Assembly: GCF_900089585.1 (NCBI RefSeq)
Contig: NZ_FLRH01000003.1
Location: 1,998,501-2,062,500, forward strand
DNA from: Micromonospora sediminicola
GTDB taxonomy: Bacteria > Actinomycetota > Actinomycetes > Mycobacteriales > Micromonosporaceae
Direction: 5' to 3'
DNA: 64,000 nucleotides
The notes below the pieces were generated by a model. The model ran no database searches and was not told the DNA's origin. It was given only the letters and a program-made list of their open reading frames with translations. The position numbers were made by a program, and so were the translations under genes. Positions 25,250-34,252 of this stretch are shown one piece after another. The number at the start of each line of letters is the position of its first letter. Position 1 is the first letter of the stretch.

Positions 25250-25434
25250 CGCGGTGCTCCTGGGGTCGGACGGCACGACGGGCTGAATGAGGGTACGGGC
25301 CGCCGGCAAGGCGGACGTCGGGGCCATGCCGCCGGCCGGGCCCGCGTCCCCGGCGGTTGCCCGTTATCCGGTCGTTCCCACCCGTTTTCCGGGCCGTCGC
25401 ACCGCGGCCGGGTGTGGTGCCGCGACGGTGGCCG

Positions 25435-26382
25435 TCAGGGTGTGACGGTGGCGACCGCGGCGGGGTCGCCCCCACCCCCGCCCGGCGCCGCGAGGACCCG
25501 GTCCAGCACCCCGGCGACGGCCGCGTTGACAGCGTCCGGTCGTTCCATCATCAACATGTGACCGGCACCGGGGCAGACGGTCAGCTCGGCGGTCGGCAGC
25601 GCCGCCGCGATGGACTCGGCGCAGGGCGGCGGGGTGAGCCGGTCCCGGTCGCCGACCAGCGCCGCCGCCGGCAGCCCGCCCAGCGCGGTCAGCGTCTCCA
25701 GCCGGTGCTGGGCGCCGATCGAGGCGCGGAACCCGCCGATCGACCGCAGCGTGGCGTGCGCCACCGCCGAGGTGACCAGCCGGATGTCCGCCGGGTCGCA
25801 GCGGTCGCCGAAGAGCATCCAGCGGATGCTCGGGCGCAGCGCCCGCAGCAGCGCGTGCGGGGGCCGCCAGCCGCCGCAGCGGGCCAGCACCCCGGCGCCG
25901 GTGGTCTCGGCGAGGCGGATCAACCGGGCGATGCGGGGCGAGAGCCCGTAGACGGTGTGCGTGTGCCCCTCGGCGGTGGTCGAGACGAAGACCAGGCCGG
26001 CGGTGCGCGCGGCGAACCGGTCGGGGTGGCGGTGGGCGTACTCCATCACGGTCATCCCACCCATCGAGTGCCCGACCAGCACGACCGGCCCGGACGGGAC
26101 GATCTCGTCGATCACCGCCGCCAGGTCGTCGCCGAGCTGCGCCAGCGTGGCGTCGCGCAACGCCAGGCAGCTCGACCGGCCGTGGCCGCGCGCGTCGTAG
26201 GTCACCAGGCGCACCCGGTCGGCGAAGCGCTCCCGCAGCTCGGCGACCTGGTGGTGCCAGCTGCGTCCGTCCAGCGTCCAGCCGTGCAGCAGGACGACGG
26301 TGACCTCGGCGTCGACCGGTCCGCTGACCGTGACGTGCAGGCGCACGTCGTCGGAGAGCCGCAGTTCCCGATGCTCCGGCAT
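25435..26382 (-). CDS. Alpha/beta hydrolase
   Basis: A 315-aa alpha/beta-hydrolase. The oxyanion motif is LLHGWTLDG, the nucleophile elbow GHSMGG, the acid GDRDRLTP and the catalytic His GAGHMLMME. The helical cap (about 145-230) is rather long. The start at 26382 has GGGGGAGGTG upstream; a longer frame back to 26454 has no clear site. No substrate can be assigned. It is monocistronic, divergent from the carbonic anhydrase gene. Confidence 0.88.
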   Translation of the reverse strand: MPEHRELRLSDDVRLHVTVSGPVDAEVTVVLLHGWTLDGRSWHHQVAELRERFADRVRLVTYDARGHGRSSCLALRDATLAQLGDDLAAVIDEIVPSGPVVLVGHSMGGMTVMEYAHRHPDRFAARTAGLVFVSTTAEGHTHTVYGLSPRIARLIRLAETTGAGVLARCGGWRPPHALLRALRPSIRWMLFGDRCDPADIRLVTSAVAHATLRSIGGFRASIGAQHRLETLTALGGLPAAALVGDRDRLTPPPCAESIAAALPTAELTVCPGAGHMLMMERPDAVNAAVAGVLDRVLAAPGGGGGDPAAVATVTP

Positions 26383-26531
26383 CGTCCACCTCCCCCGGGC
26401 CGACCGGCGCACGCACCGGAGTGACCCGGCGGTAACACCGGCGTTACCCGCCATGACACCACGGCAACCGGGGTGGGGAGAAGATTCGACGTCCGGCCCC
26501 GCCCGGTCGGATCGGTGACCAGGCTGGAGAC

Positions 26532-27167
26532 ATGCCCGCGACCCCCGCCGCCCGCAGCCCGCGGGCCGCCCTGGCCGAGCTGCTCACCGGCAACCGCCGG
26601 TTCGTCAGCGGCCAGCCGCTGCACGGGCACGACGTGACGGCGGCCGCGGCGGTGGCCTCCGGCGACCAGCAGCCGTACGCGGTGCTGCTGGGCTGCATCG
26701 ACTCCCGGGTGCCGCTGGAGGCGATCTTCGACCAGACGTTCGGGTCGATCTGTGTGATCCGCACCGGCGCGCACGTCCTGGACCGGGCGGTGTGCGGCTC
26801 GATCGAGTACGTGGTGGGCCAGCTCGGCGTACGGCTGGTGATGGTGCTCGGCCACGAGCGCTGCGGCGCGGTGGGCTCGGCGGTCGACGCGCTGCGCACC
26901 GGGCGGCGGCCCGGCGGGGCGCTGGCGTACGTGGTGGACCGGATCGCGCCGGCGGTGGTCGAGGTCGGTGTGGACGACCCGGCCGCCCATCCGCTGGCGA
27001 TCCGCCGCCACGTCCGGCGCACGGTGGCCGCGCTGCGCGCCGACGACCTGCTCGCCGGGCCGGTGGCGGCGGGGGAGCTGGCCGTGGTGGGCGCGCTCTA
27101 CGACCTGGCCACCGGCGAGGTCACCCTGCTGCCGGAGGAGGAGACGCGGAACCGCCCGCCGGGGTGA
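26532..27167 (+). CDS. Beta-class carbonic anhydrase
   Basis: A 211-aa enzyme that interconverts CO2 and bicarbonate. Zinc ligands are in [10 protein letters not shown] (Cys, with the Asp/Arg dyad) and LGHERCGAV (His and Cys). The usual RNAGN loop is replaced by RTGAH, which is unusual and may change activity or subclass. The N-terminus ([13 protein letters not shown]) fits the family. A CTGGAG site precedes the ATG. The stop lies inside a terminator hairpin. Confidence 0.9.
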   Translation: MPATPAARSPRAALAELLTGNRRFVSGQPLHGHDVTAAAAVASGDQQPYAVLLGCIDSRVPLEAIFDQTFGSICVIRTGAHVLDRAVCGSIEYVVGQLGVRLVMVLGHERCGAVGSAVDALRTGRRPGGALAYVVDRIAPAVVEVGVDDPAAHPLAIRRHVRRTVAALRADDLLAGPVAAGELAVVGALYDLATGEVTLLPEEETRNRPPG

Positions 27168-27181
27168 TCCCCGACGGGCGG
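27152..27181. terminator. Terminator hairpin over the carbonic anhydrase stop
   Basis: The hairpin CCGCCCG-C-CGGGG-TGAT-CCCCG-A-CGGGCGG spans 27152-27181, with the TGA stop in its loop. It stands between convergent genes and can act in both directions. Confidence 0.8.
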
Positions 27182-27204
27182 TCCGGTGGTGCGGGTGAGG
27201 ACGC

Positions 27205-27534
27205 TCAGCCCTCGAAGACGCCGGCCTCGACGAGACGCTTCTCGGCGGCGTCCCAACCGTGACCCGGGTGGGCCGCGGCCAGGCCGTTGATCTCGGCGCG
27301 GATCTTGGCGGCGTGGCCGGCGGCGGCCAGCACGCGGATCTCCTCGACGAAGGCGTCGGAGTCGGTGCGCAGGTGCACGGTCTTGCCGTTGGTCAGGTTG
27401 CGCACGTAGGCGTGCTTGCCGCCGTTGAGCGGGATCAGGTACTTGAACTCGCCCAGCACGCTGAGGGCGCCACCCTGGCCAGCCTGGCCGGCCCGGACTG
27501 ACGCGCGCGCGGTCTTAGAGGTGTTGCTCGCCAC
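27205..27534 (-). CDS. Conserved actinobacterial small protein, function unknown
   Basis: A 109-aa protein starting from GTG at 27534 with AAGGAG seven bases upstream. It has a Ser/Thr/Ala-rich, positively charged N-terminus ([21 protein letters not shown]) and then a compact domain ([47 protein letters not shown]). The pattern looks conserved and basic, but no named family is recognised. A TACAGT -10-like box lies at 27657-27652, giving a leader of about 110 bases. Confidence 0.75.
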   Translation of the reverse strand: MASNTSKTARASVRAGQAGQGGALSVLGEFKYLIPLNGGKHAYVRNLTNGKTVHLRTDSDAFVEEIRVLAAAGHAAKIRAEINGLAAAHPGHGWDAAEKRLVEAGVFEG

Positions 27535-27859
27535 GGAGGTACTCCTTGCAGACGTACGGTGGGGACGGGATCCGTCCGGGGGCTGTGCGAGTGACGCCCG
27601 GGGTGAGCGCCGGCCCGCGAAGACGTGCGGCGGCACAGAACCGCCCAGAGAACTGTACACGAACCCGACGCCTGGCTGGTCGTCGCGCCGTCAGGGTGCA
27701 CAACCGGGTCAGCCGCCCGGGTATTTCCCGCCGCCCGCCCCGGCGAATTTTCCGATTCGCTGGCGCACCACCTGTCACAGCGGTCATCATGTGTGCCAGG
27801 GACCACTCGGGTGACGAGGTCGTAGGGGAAGACGCACCTCGGCTCACCGGGAGGTCACC
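27535..27859. other. 325-bp intergenic region between divergent genes
   Basis: Holds the promoter of the small minus-strand gene (TACAGT at 27657-27652) and the ribosome site GGGAGGTCACC of the DUF3145 gene. GC is lower than in the genes. No hairpin of note, RNA gene or extra coding frame is convincing. Confidence 0.5.
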
Positions 27860-28351
27860 GTGCCAACGCGTGGCGTCGTATACGTCCACTCGACCCCGCT
27901 CGCCGTGTGCTCGCACGTCGAGTGGGCGATCGCGCGCGTCCTCGCCGCGCCGGTCAACCTGCACTGGACGGCGCAGCCCGTCGATCCGGGCGCCCGACGC
28001 GCCGAGTGCGGCTGGACCGGCAGCCCGGGGACGGGCGCCGAGCTGGCCGCTGCCCTCCGGCAGTGGCCCATGATCCGTTTCGAGGTGACCGAGGAGCCCG
28101 GTCCCGGCGTCGACGGCGAGCGCTTCATGTACGTCCCGGGCCGGGGCCTGTTCCGGGCCACCGTGGGCGCGGCCGGCGACATCCAGCTCGGCGAGGATCG
28201 GCTGCGCGCCCTGATGGCCGCCGCCCGCGCGCCGGAGGCGCTCGCGCACGCGCTCGACAAGGCGCTCGGCACCGCCTGGGACGCCGAGCTGGAGCCCTAC
28301 CGGTACGCCGGCGACGGCGCGCCGGTGACGCTGCTCACCCGGGTGGGGTGA
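27860..28351 (+). CDS. DUF3145 family protein
   Basis: A 163-aa actinobacteria-specific protein of unknown role. It matches the remembered DUF3145 pattern: TRGVVYVHSTPLAVCSHVEWAI at the N-terminus, then WTAQPV, RAECGWTGSPGTGAELAAAL, MIRFEVTEEPGPGVDGERFM and EDRLRALM. The GTG start follows GGGAGG. No catalytic motif is visible. Wide conservation in actinobacteria, next to various genes, suggests a housekeeping function. Confidence 0.88.
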   Translation: MPTRGVVYVHSTPLAVCSHVEWAIARVLAAPVNLHWTAQPVDPGARRAECGWTGSPGTGAELAAALRQWPMIRFEVTEEPGPGVDGERFMYVPGRGLFRATVGAAGDIQLGEDRLRALMAAARAPEALAHALDKALGTAWDAELEPYRYAGDGAPVTLLTRVG

Positions 28352-28384
28352 CGCCGGCCGAGTTGCCCCGATACGGTGGGGCGC

Positions 28385-30100
28385 GTGTCGATTTCCCCGC
28401 GACGCTCCGCCGTCGCGCTCGCCGCACTGACCGCGCTGGTCGTCTCCGGCTGCTCGGACGGGCCGGACCGGCCCCGCCCGGCGCCGTCGACAGCGGCGCC
28501 GTCGTCGGCTGCGCCGACCCCGACCGCCGACGACCCGGCCGCCCGGGCCGCCGCCCTGGTCGCCACGCTCTCCGACGAGGACCTGGTCGGGCAGGTGCTG
28601 ATGCCCTACGCCTACGGCAGCTCGGCGACCGACGTGTCCGCCGGGTCGGCCGCCGGCAACCGGGCCCTGGCCGGCGTCGACACCCCGGCCGAGATGGTCG
28701 CGAAGTACCGCCTCGGCGGCGTGATCCTGGTCGGCTTCAGCGCCGACGACCCGACCTCGGGCAACCAGGCCACCACCAACGTCGACAACCCGAAGCAGGT
28801 CCGCGCGCTGACCGACGGGCTGCGCGCCGCCGCCGGGAAGCTGCCCGCCGGCGCCGCGCCCTTCCTGGTCGGCACCGACCAGGAGTACGGCGTGGTCACC
28901 CGGATCACCGACGGCGTGACCCAGCTGCCCAGCCCGCTCGCCGCCGGCGCGGCCGGCAACCCGGCGCTGACCGAGGCGGCCTGGCGGGCCGCCGGCGCGG
29001 AGCTGGCCGCGATGGGGATCAACATGGACTTCGCCCCGGTCGCCGACGTGCTGGCCACCCGCAGCACGGTGATCGGCTCGCGTTCCTTCGGCGCCGACCC
29101 GGCGACCGCGTCGCCGCAGGTGGCCGGCGCGGTACGCGGACTGCAGGCCGAGGGCGTCGCGGCAGCCGTCAAGCACTTCCCCGGGCACGGCCTCAGCGCC
29201 GCCGACTCGCACACCGAGCTGCCGGTGGTCGGCCAGTCCCGGGCGGTGCTCGACCGGACCGCGTTCCCGCCCTTCCGCGCCGGGATCGACGCCGGCGCGA
29301 TGGCGGTCATGTCCGCCCACCTGAACGTCAAGGCCGTCGACCCGGGCACCCCGGCCACCTTCTCCCGCAAGCTGCTCACCGACGTGCTCCGCGGCCAGCT
29401 CGGCTTCCGGGGCGTGGTGATCACCGACGGGATGAACATGGCGCCGGCGAAGAAGTGGTCGCCGGGCGAGGCCGCGGTCCGGGCGCTCAACGCCGGCAAC
29501 GACCTGATCCTGATGACCCCGAACGTGGGCCAGGCGTACGACGGGCTGCGCGCCGCGCTGAGGGACGGCTCGCTGCCCCGCACCCGCCTGGTCGAGGCGG
29601 TCACCCGGGTGCTGACCATGAAGTTCCGGCTGGCCGGCCACGCCCAGCCGGCGCTCGGGACGCTGGACGACGCCGGCCACCGCAAGGCCGCCGCCGACCT
29701 GGCCGCCGCCGCGGTGACCGTGCTGCGCGGCCGGTGCGGCGGCGCGGTGCCCGGGCCGGTCAGCGTCACCTCCTCCGGCGGCCGGGACCGCACCCGGGCC
29801 CTGCTGACCGAGGCGCTCACCGCCGCCGGGGTGAAGGTGGTGCCGTCCGGCGGCACCGTGGTGCACCTGGTCGGCTACGGCGACGGGGCGAAGGACCTGC
29901 GGGCCGGCGCCGACGTGACGGTGGCGATGGACACCCCGTACGTGCTGTCCGGGGCGAAGTCACCGACGGTGCTGGCCACCTACTCGTCCACCCGGGCCTC
30001 GATGACCGCGCTGGCCGCGGTGCTCGCCGGCAAGGCCCGCCCGACCGGCCGGTCCCCGGTCCCGGTCCCCGGCCTCCCGCCCACCACCTGCGGCGCCTGA
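28385..30100 (+). CDS. GH3 beta-N-acetylhexosaminidase (NagZ-like lipoprotein)
   Basis: A 571-aa glycoside hydrolase. The lipoprotein signal ends at VSGC (residues near 24). The GH3 NagZ features are present: KHFPGHG with the acid/base AADSHTELP dyad, and the nucleophile Asp in GVVITDGMNM. NagZ-type enzymes release GlcNAc from wall fragments. The C-terminal 130 residues form an extra alpha/beta part. The GTG at 28385 was chosen because TACGGT plus 7 bases precedes it, a leaderless layout. A GTG three codons earlier is the alternative. Confidence 0.9.
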   Translation: MSISPRRSAVALAALTALVVSGCSDGPDRPRPAPSTAAPSSAAPTPTADDPAARAAALVATLSDEDLVGQVLMPYAYGSSATDVSAGSAAGNRALAGVDTPAEMVAKYRLGGVILVGFSADDPTSGNQATTNVDNPKQVRALTDGLRAAAGKLPAGAAPFLVGTDQEYGVVTRITDGVTQLPSPLAAGAAGNPALTEAAWRAAGAELAAMGINMDFAPVADVLATRSTVIGSRSFGADPATASPQVAGAVRGLQAEGVAAAVKHFPGHGLSAADSHTELPVVGQSRAVLDRTAFPPFRAGIDAGAMAVMSAHLNVKAVDPGTPATFSRKLLTDVLRGQLGFRGVVITDGMNMAPAKKWSPGEAAVRALNAGNDLILMTPNVGQAYDGLRAALRDGSLPRTRLVEAVTRVLTMKFRLAGHAQPALGTLDDAGHRKAAADLAAAAVTVLRGRCGGAVPGPVSVTSSGGRDRTRALLTEALTAAGVKVVPSGGTVVHLVGYGDGAKDLRAGADVTVAMDTPYVLSGAKSPTVLATYSSTRASMTALAAVLAGKARPTGRSPVPVPGLPPTTCGA

Positions 30101-30103
30101 GGT

Positions 30104-30159
30104 GTAAGGAGGGGCCCCCTGTTAACGCCTCCGGTAGAGGAGGGGGCCCCGCTTAACAC
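30104..30159. repeat. GGGCCCC hairpin repeat, copy 2 (terminator)
   Basis: TAAGGAGGGGCCCCCTGTTAAC, written here as two joined arms, is followed by the spacer GCCTCCGGTAGAG and then GAGGGGGCCCCGCTTAAC. Right after the GH3 stop, so it likely ends that transcript. Same module order as copies at 737-817, 40355-40412 and 43761-43815. Confidence 0.82.
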
Positions 30160-30216
30160 CCTCGGCGGCGGAAACCGGATGCGGCACCGAGCGCCCGGCT
30201 GGCAGGGTGAGCGCCC

Positions 30217-30438
30217 ATGGGAGAGCCAGCACACGGTTTCCGCTACGTCGAGCGCGCCGACGGCACGGTGGTGATCACGCACCGCGGGCAGGTCGCCGGC
30301 ACGCTACGGGGCGGTCGGGCCGCGCAGTTCCTGGCCGAGGTCGAGGACGACCCGCAGCTGGTGATGGCCCGGTGGACCGGCAACTACCGGCGCGGCAACG
30401 AGCGGACCGCGCGGCAGCACCCCCGCAACCGCGCCTGA
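30217..30438 (+). CDS. Small protein, function unknown
   Basis: A 73-aa protein: HGFRYVERADGTVVITHRGQ and then GTLRGGRAAQFLAEVEDDP, followed by a basic tail (GNYRRGNERTARQHPRNRA). The short beta-strand-rich start and basic end recall small nucleic-acid-associated proteins, but no family is recognised. Codon bias is strongly G/C at third positions. Its stop codon lies inside the 70-bp palindrome, so the palindrome is its terminator. Confidence 0.7.
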   Translation: MGEPAHGFRYVERADGTVVITHRGQVAGTLRGGRAAQFLAEVEDDPQLVMARWTGNYRRGNERTARQHPRNRA

Positions 30439-30501
30439 TGTAAGGAAGGGCCCCTTCTTAACAGACGTCTGTTAAGAAGGGGCCCTTCCTTACATCAGGC
30501 G
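30432..30501. repeat. 70-bp perfect palindrome of the GGGCCCC family (copy 3)
   Basis: Bases 30432-30466 are the exact reverse complement of 30467-30501, with no loop and no mismatch. The core arm is AAGGAAGGGCCCCTTCTTAA (30442-30461). It covers the stop of the small plus-strand gene and stops 2 bases short of the convergent fabF end, so it can terminate both. Unlike other copies it lacks the GCCTCCGGTAGAG spacer. Confidence 0.92.
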
Positions 30502-30503
30502 GC

Positions 30504-31730
30504 TCAGGGGCGGGTGAAGACCAGCGCCACGTTGTGACCGCCGAAGCCGAACGCGTTGTTCAGCGCGGCCGGGATCTCCAGGTGACGCGCCTTGTGCGCG
30601 GCCACGTCCAGGCTCAGGCCCTCGTCCGGGTCGTCCAGGTTGATCGTCGGCGGGATCACGCCGTCCCGGATGGCCAGGATGGTGGCGATCGACTCCAGCG
30701 CCCCGGCCGCGCCGAGCAGGTGCCCGGTCATCGACTTGGTGGCGGTGAGCACCGGGTGGTCGCCGAGCGCCTGCCGCAGCGCGCCGATCTCCAGCATGTC
30801 GCCCACCGGGGTCGAGGTGGCGTGCGCGTTGACGTGCACGATGTCCGTCCGGGCCACGTCCGCGTCGGCGACCGCCCGGGCGATGGCCCGGATCGCGCCC
30901 TCGCCCTCGGCGTGCGGCTGCACGATGTCGTACGCGTCCGAGGTGATCCCGGCGCCGGCCAGGCGCGCGTACACCCGCGCGCCGCGGGCGGCGGCGTGTT
31001 CGGCCCGCTCCAGGACCACCACGCCCGCGCCCTCACCGAGCACGAAGCCGTCCCGGCCCTTGTCCCACGGCCGGGAGGCCCGCTCCGGCTCCTCGTTACG
31101 GGTCGACATGGCCCGCATCGAGCTGAAGCCGGCGATCGGCAGCGGGTGGATGACCGCCTCGGTGCCGCCGGCCACCACCACGTCGGCCCGGCCGGCGCGG
31201 ATGATGTCCAGGCCGAGCGCGATCGCCTCCGCGCCGGTCGCGCACGCGCTGGCGACCGAGTGCACTCCGGCCTTGGCGCCCATCTCCAGCCCGACCCAGG
31301 CGGCCGGACCGTTGGGCATCAGCATCGGGATGGTGTGCGGGGAGACCCGCCGCGGGCCGGACGCCTCCAGGACGTCGTCCTGGGCGAGCAGGGTGGTGGC
31401 GCCGCCGATGCCGGAGCCGACGCTGACCGCCAGCCGCTCCGGGTCGGGCCCGGCGTCGGCCAGCCCGGCGTCGGCCCAGGCCTGCCGCGCGGCGATGATG
31501 GCGATCGCCTCCGAGCGGTCCAGCCGGCGCAGCTTCACCCGGTCCAGCACCTCGGCCGGGTCGACCGCCAGCTGGGCGGCGATCCGGACGGGCAGTTGCG
31601 CGGCCCACTCCTGGGTGAGCGCACTCACCCCGGAGCGGCCGGCGAGCATGGCGTCCCAGGTCGACGCGACGTCCCCGCCGAGCGGGGTCGTCGCGCCGAG
31701 CCCGGTGACGACGACGTCGGGGCGACTCAT
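30504..31730 (-). CDS. fabF: Beta-ketoacyl-ACP synthase II
   Basis: A 408-aa condensing enzyme of type II fatty acid synthesis. The active-site Cys is in SVASACATGAEAIAL, and the two His are in HVNAHATSTPVGD and KSMTGHLLGAAGALE. It elongates acyl-ACP with malonyl-ACP. It is the last gene of the fasR-fabD-fabH-acp-fabF unit, two bases after acp, the same order as in Streptomyces. Confidence 0.96.
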   Translation of the reverse strand: MSRPDVVVTGLGATTPLGGDVASTWDAMLAGRSGVSALTQEWAAQLPVRIAAQLAVDPAEVLDRVKLRRLDRSEAIAIIAARQAWADAGLADAGPDPERLAVSVGSGIGGATTLLAQDDVLEASGPRRVSPHTIPMLMPNGPAAWVGLEMGAKAGVHSVASACATGAEAIALGLDIIRAGRADVVVAGGTEAVIHPLPIAGFSSMRAMSTRNEEPERASRPWDKGRDGFVLGEGAGVVVLERAEHAAARGARVYARLAGAGITSDAYDIVQPHAEGEGAIRAIARAVADADVARTDIVHVNAHATSTPVGDMLEIGALRQALGDHPVLTATKSMTGHLLGAAGALESIATILAIRDGVIPPTINLDDPDEGLSLDVAAHKARHLEIPAALNNAFGFGGHNVALVFTRP

Positions 31731-31732
31731 GA

Positions 31733-31972
31733 TCAGGACTGCGCCTCGATGTAGCTGACCGCGTCCCCGACGGTCTTCAGGTTCTGCACCTCGTTGTCCG
31801 GGATCTTGACGCCGAACTTCTCCTCGGCGGCCACCACGACCTCCACCATGGAGAGCGAGTCGACGTCGAGGTCGTCGGTGAAGGACTTCCCCTCGGCCAC
31901 GTCGTCCGGGTTCACCCCGGCAACCTCTTCGAGGATCTCGGCGAGGCCGGCGGTGATCTCGTCACGGGTCAT
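31733..31972 (-). CDS. acpP: Acyl carrier protein
   Basis: A 79-aa ACP. The phosphopantetheine Ser is in DVDSLSMVE. The acidic four-helix pattern (MTRDEITAGLAEILEEVAGV ... KFGVKIPDNE) is standard. It carries acyl chains between the fab enzymes. Located between fabH and fabF, it is co-transcribed with them. Confidence 0.96.
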   Translation of the reverse strand: MTRDEITAGLAEILEEVAGVNPDDVAEGKSFTDDLDVDSLSMVEVVVAAEEKFGVKIPDNEVQNLKTVGDAVSYIEAQS

Positions 31973-32059
31973 TGCGGTTGGTTCCTCTCATCGGGGGGTT
32001 CTCGGTGCCCGGCGTCGCCGGTCACCGCACCTGGAGCGCGTGTGCGCCCGAGGGGGTCT

Positions 32060-33004
32060 TCAGGGGCAGCGGACAACCTGACCGGCGTAGGTCAGGCCGC
32101 CGCCGAAGCCGAACAGCAGCACCGGGGCGCCCGAGGGCACCTCGCGCCGCTCGACCATCTTCGACAGGGCCAGCGGGATGCTCGCCGCCGAGGTGTTGCC
32201 GGACTCGACGATGTCCTTGGCGATGATCGCGTCCGGGATGTTCAGCCGCTTGGCGATGCCGTCGATGATCCGGGCATTCGCCTGGTGCGGCACGAACGCG
32301 GCCAGCTCGGACGGGTCCACCCCGGCCCGCTCACAGGCCTGCAGCGCGAGCGGGGCCAGCGCGGTGGTGGCCCAGCGGAACACCGACTGCCCCTCCTGGG
32401 CGATGTACGGCCGCCAGCCCTCGATCCGGACCGCGTCGCTCTTCTCCGGTGCGGAACCCCACACCACCGGCCCGATCCCGGCCGGCTCGTCGTCGGCGGT
32501 CGCGGTGACCACCGCCGCGCCGGCGCCGTCGCCGAAGATGATGCAGGTCGAGCGGTCGGTCCAGTCGGTGAAGTCGGAGAGCTTCTCCGCGCCGACGACG
32601 ATCGCGTTGCGCGCCGCGCCGGCCCGGATCGCGTGGTCCACCGTGCCCAGCGCGTACGCGAAGCCGGAGCAGGCGGTGTTGACGTCGTACGCGCCCGGCG
32701 CGCTGATCCCCAGCTTGGCCGCGACCCGGCAGGCCACGTTCGGGCTGCGGTCCACGGACGTGCAGGTCGCCACCACGACCAGGTCGATGTCGGCGGCGGT
32801 GAGACCGGAGTTGGCCAGCGCCTTGCCGGCCGCGGCGGTGGCCATGTCGGCCACCGTCTCGTCGCCGGCGATCCGCCGGGTGACGATGCCGACCCGATCC
32901 CGGATCCACTCGTCGTTGGTGTCGACCATCTGCGCGAGTTCGTCGTTGGTGACCACGCGGGAGGGCTGGTAGTGCCCCATCGCGGCGATCCGGCTGCCGG
33001 CCAT
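32060..33004 (-). CDS. fabH: Beta-ketoacyl-ACP synthase III
   Basis: A 314-aa initiating condensing enzyme. The catalytic triad is visible: Cys in NTACSGFAYAL, His in VPHQANARI and Asn in ESGNTSAASIP. It joins an acyl-CoA starter to malonyl-ACP; in actinomycetes it often prefers branched starters. Its ATG directly follows the fabD TAG stop, so translation is coupled. Confidence 0.96.
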   Translation of the reverse strand: MAGSRIAAMGHYQPSRVVTNDELAQMVDTNDEWIRDRVGIVTRRIAGDETVADMATAAAGKALANSGLTAADIDLVVVATCTSVDRSPNVACRVAAKLGISAPGAYDVNTACSGFAYALGTVDHAIRAGAARNAIVVGAEKLSDFTDWTDRSTCIIFGDGAGAAVVTATADDEPAGIGPVVWGSAPEKSDAVRIEGWRPYIAQEGQSVFRWATTALAPLALQACERAGVDPSELAAFVPHQANARIIDGIAKRLNIPDAIIAKDIVESGNTSAASIPLALSKMVERREVPSGAPVLLFGFGGGLTYAGQVVRCP

Positions 33005-34174
33005 CTAGTGCGATCCTCCGATGCGGACGAGGGGCTGGCCCGGGGCGACCGGGTCCTCGTGGTGCGCGAGCCACTCGGTGAGCGGCCCGCTGTCGTGCGC
33101 GGTCACCTCGACCGGCCCCTGCCGGCCGGTGACGTGGCCGACGACCTGGCCGGCGCGCAGCTCGGCGCCCTCGGCCAGCTCGGCGACCGGCCGGAAGGTT
33201 CCGGCGGCGGGGGAGACCACCACCCGGAAGCGGGACGCCGGGGGGCGGGCGACGACGCCGCCGTGGCGGGCGATCAGGGCGCGCGCGGCGGGCAGGTCGT
33301 CGGGGGTGTTCAGGGTGACGATCTCCGGCGCGCCCTCGCCCTTGAGCTCCCGCTTCACCAGGCCGGCCAGGGTGCCGGCCGGCGGCAGCTCGACCACGCC
33401 GGTGACGCCGAGGTCGGCCAGGGAGCGCATGCACAGGTCCCAGCGGACCGGGGCGGTCACCTGCCGGACCAGGCGGCGCACCGTCTCCCGGCCGTGCCCG
33501 ACCGGGGCGCCGTCCAGGTTCGACAGGAGGATCCGGGTCGGGTCGGCCACGGTCACACCGGCGGCCACCCCGGCCAGGGCGGCCTCGGCCGGGGCCATGT
33601 ACGGCGTGTGGAACGCGCCGGCCACCTGGAGCCGGATGATCCGGGCCCGGGCCGGCGGCTCGGCGGCCAGCTTCTCCAGCCCGCCGACCGCGCCGGCGGC
33701 GACGATCTGACCGGCGCCGTTGCGGTTGGCCGGGTGCAGCCCGTGCGCCTGGAGCGCGGCGAGCACCTCGTCCGGGTCGCCGCCGAGCACGGCGGCCATC
33801 CCGGTCGGTTCGAGCGCGCAGGCGGCGGCCATCTCCCGGCCGCGTACACCGGCGAGGGTCACGGCCGCCTCGGCGGGCAGCACCCCGGCCAGGGCGGCGG
33901 CGCCCAGTTCACCCACGCTGTGCCCGGCGACCAGCCCGACGTCGTGCATCGGCAGGTGCTCGGCGGCGAGCAGCGCGGCGGCCACCAGCAGCGGCTGGGT
34001 GCGGGCGGTGTCCTTGATCTCGTCCGCGTCCGCCCGGGTGCCCAGGTGGACGAGGTCGACGCCGGCCAGCGCCGACCACCAGCGCAGGCGCGCCTCGACG
34101 TCGGCGAGGTCGAGCCAGGGGGTCAGGAAGCCGGGCTTCTGCGAGCCCTGTCCGGGGGAGAGTACGGCGAGCAC
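33005..34174 (-). CDS. fabD: Malonyl-CoA:ACP transacylase with C-terminal lipoyl-like domain
   Basis: A 389-aa protein. Residues 1-300 are FabD: SPGQGSQ near the start, the nucleophile in GHSVGELGAAALAGVL, and the His in GAFHTPYM. Residues 312-389 add a biotinyl/lipoyl-like barrel (VVSPAAGTFRPVAELAEGA ... GQVVGHVTGRQGPVEV ... GDPVAPGQPLVRI-like end) in which the modifiable Lys position is not Lys. Typical FabD is about 310 aa. GTG start at 34174. A 79-bp gap separates it from the fasR end. Confidence 0.93.
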   Translation of the reverse strand: MLAVLSPGQGSQKPGFLTPWLDLADVEARLRWWSALAGVDLVHLGTRADADEIKDTARTQPLLVAAALLAAEHLPMHDVGLVAGHSVGELGAAALAGVLPAEAAVTLAGVRGREMAAACALEPTGMAAVLGGDPDEVLAALQAHGLHPANRNGAGQIVAAGAVGGLEKLAAEPPARARIIRLQVAGAFHTPYMAPAEAALAGVAAGVTVADPTRILLSNLDGAPVGHGRETVRRLVRQVTAPVRWDLCMRSLADLGVTGVVELPPAGTLAGLVKRELKGEGAPEIVTLNTPDDLPAARALIARHGGVVARPPASRFRVVVSPAAGTFRPVAELAEGAELRAGQVVGHVTGRQGPVEVTAHDSGPLTEWLAHHEDPVAPGQPLVRIGGSH

Positions 34175-34252
34175 GTGTACGACTCTGACGGATACTCGCG
34201 GGTCGCGCTGTAACGCACGGCACGAAACCGCACTAGAAGCTTTAGAGGAAAC

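Noticed and set aside
23093-25561. 822-codon frame opposite helD
   Set aside because: Antisense of a gene with clear ATPase motifs.
27515-29866. 783-codon frame opposite DUF3145 and GH3
   Set aside because: Crosses the stop/start of two real genes and an intergenic region; no domain.
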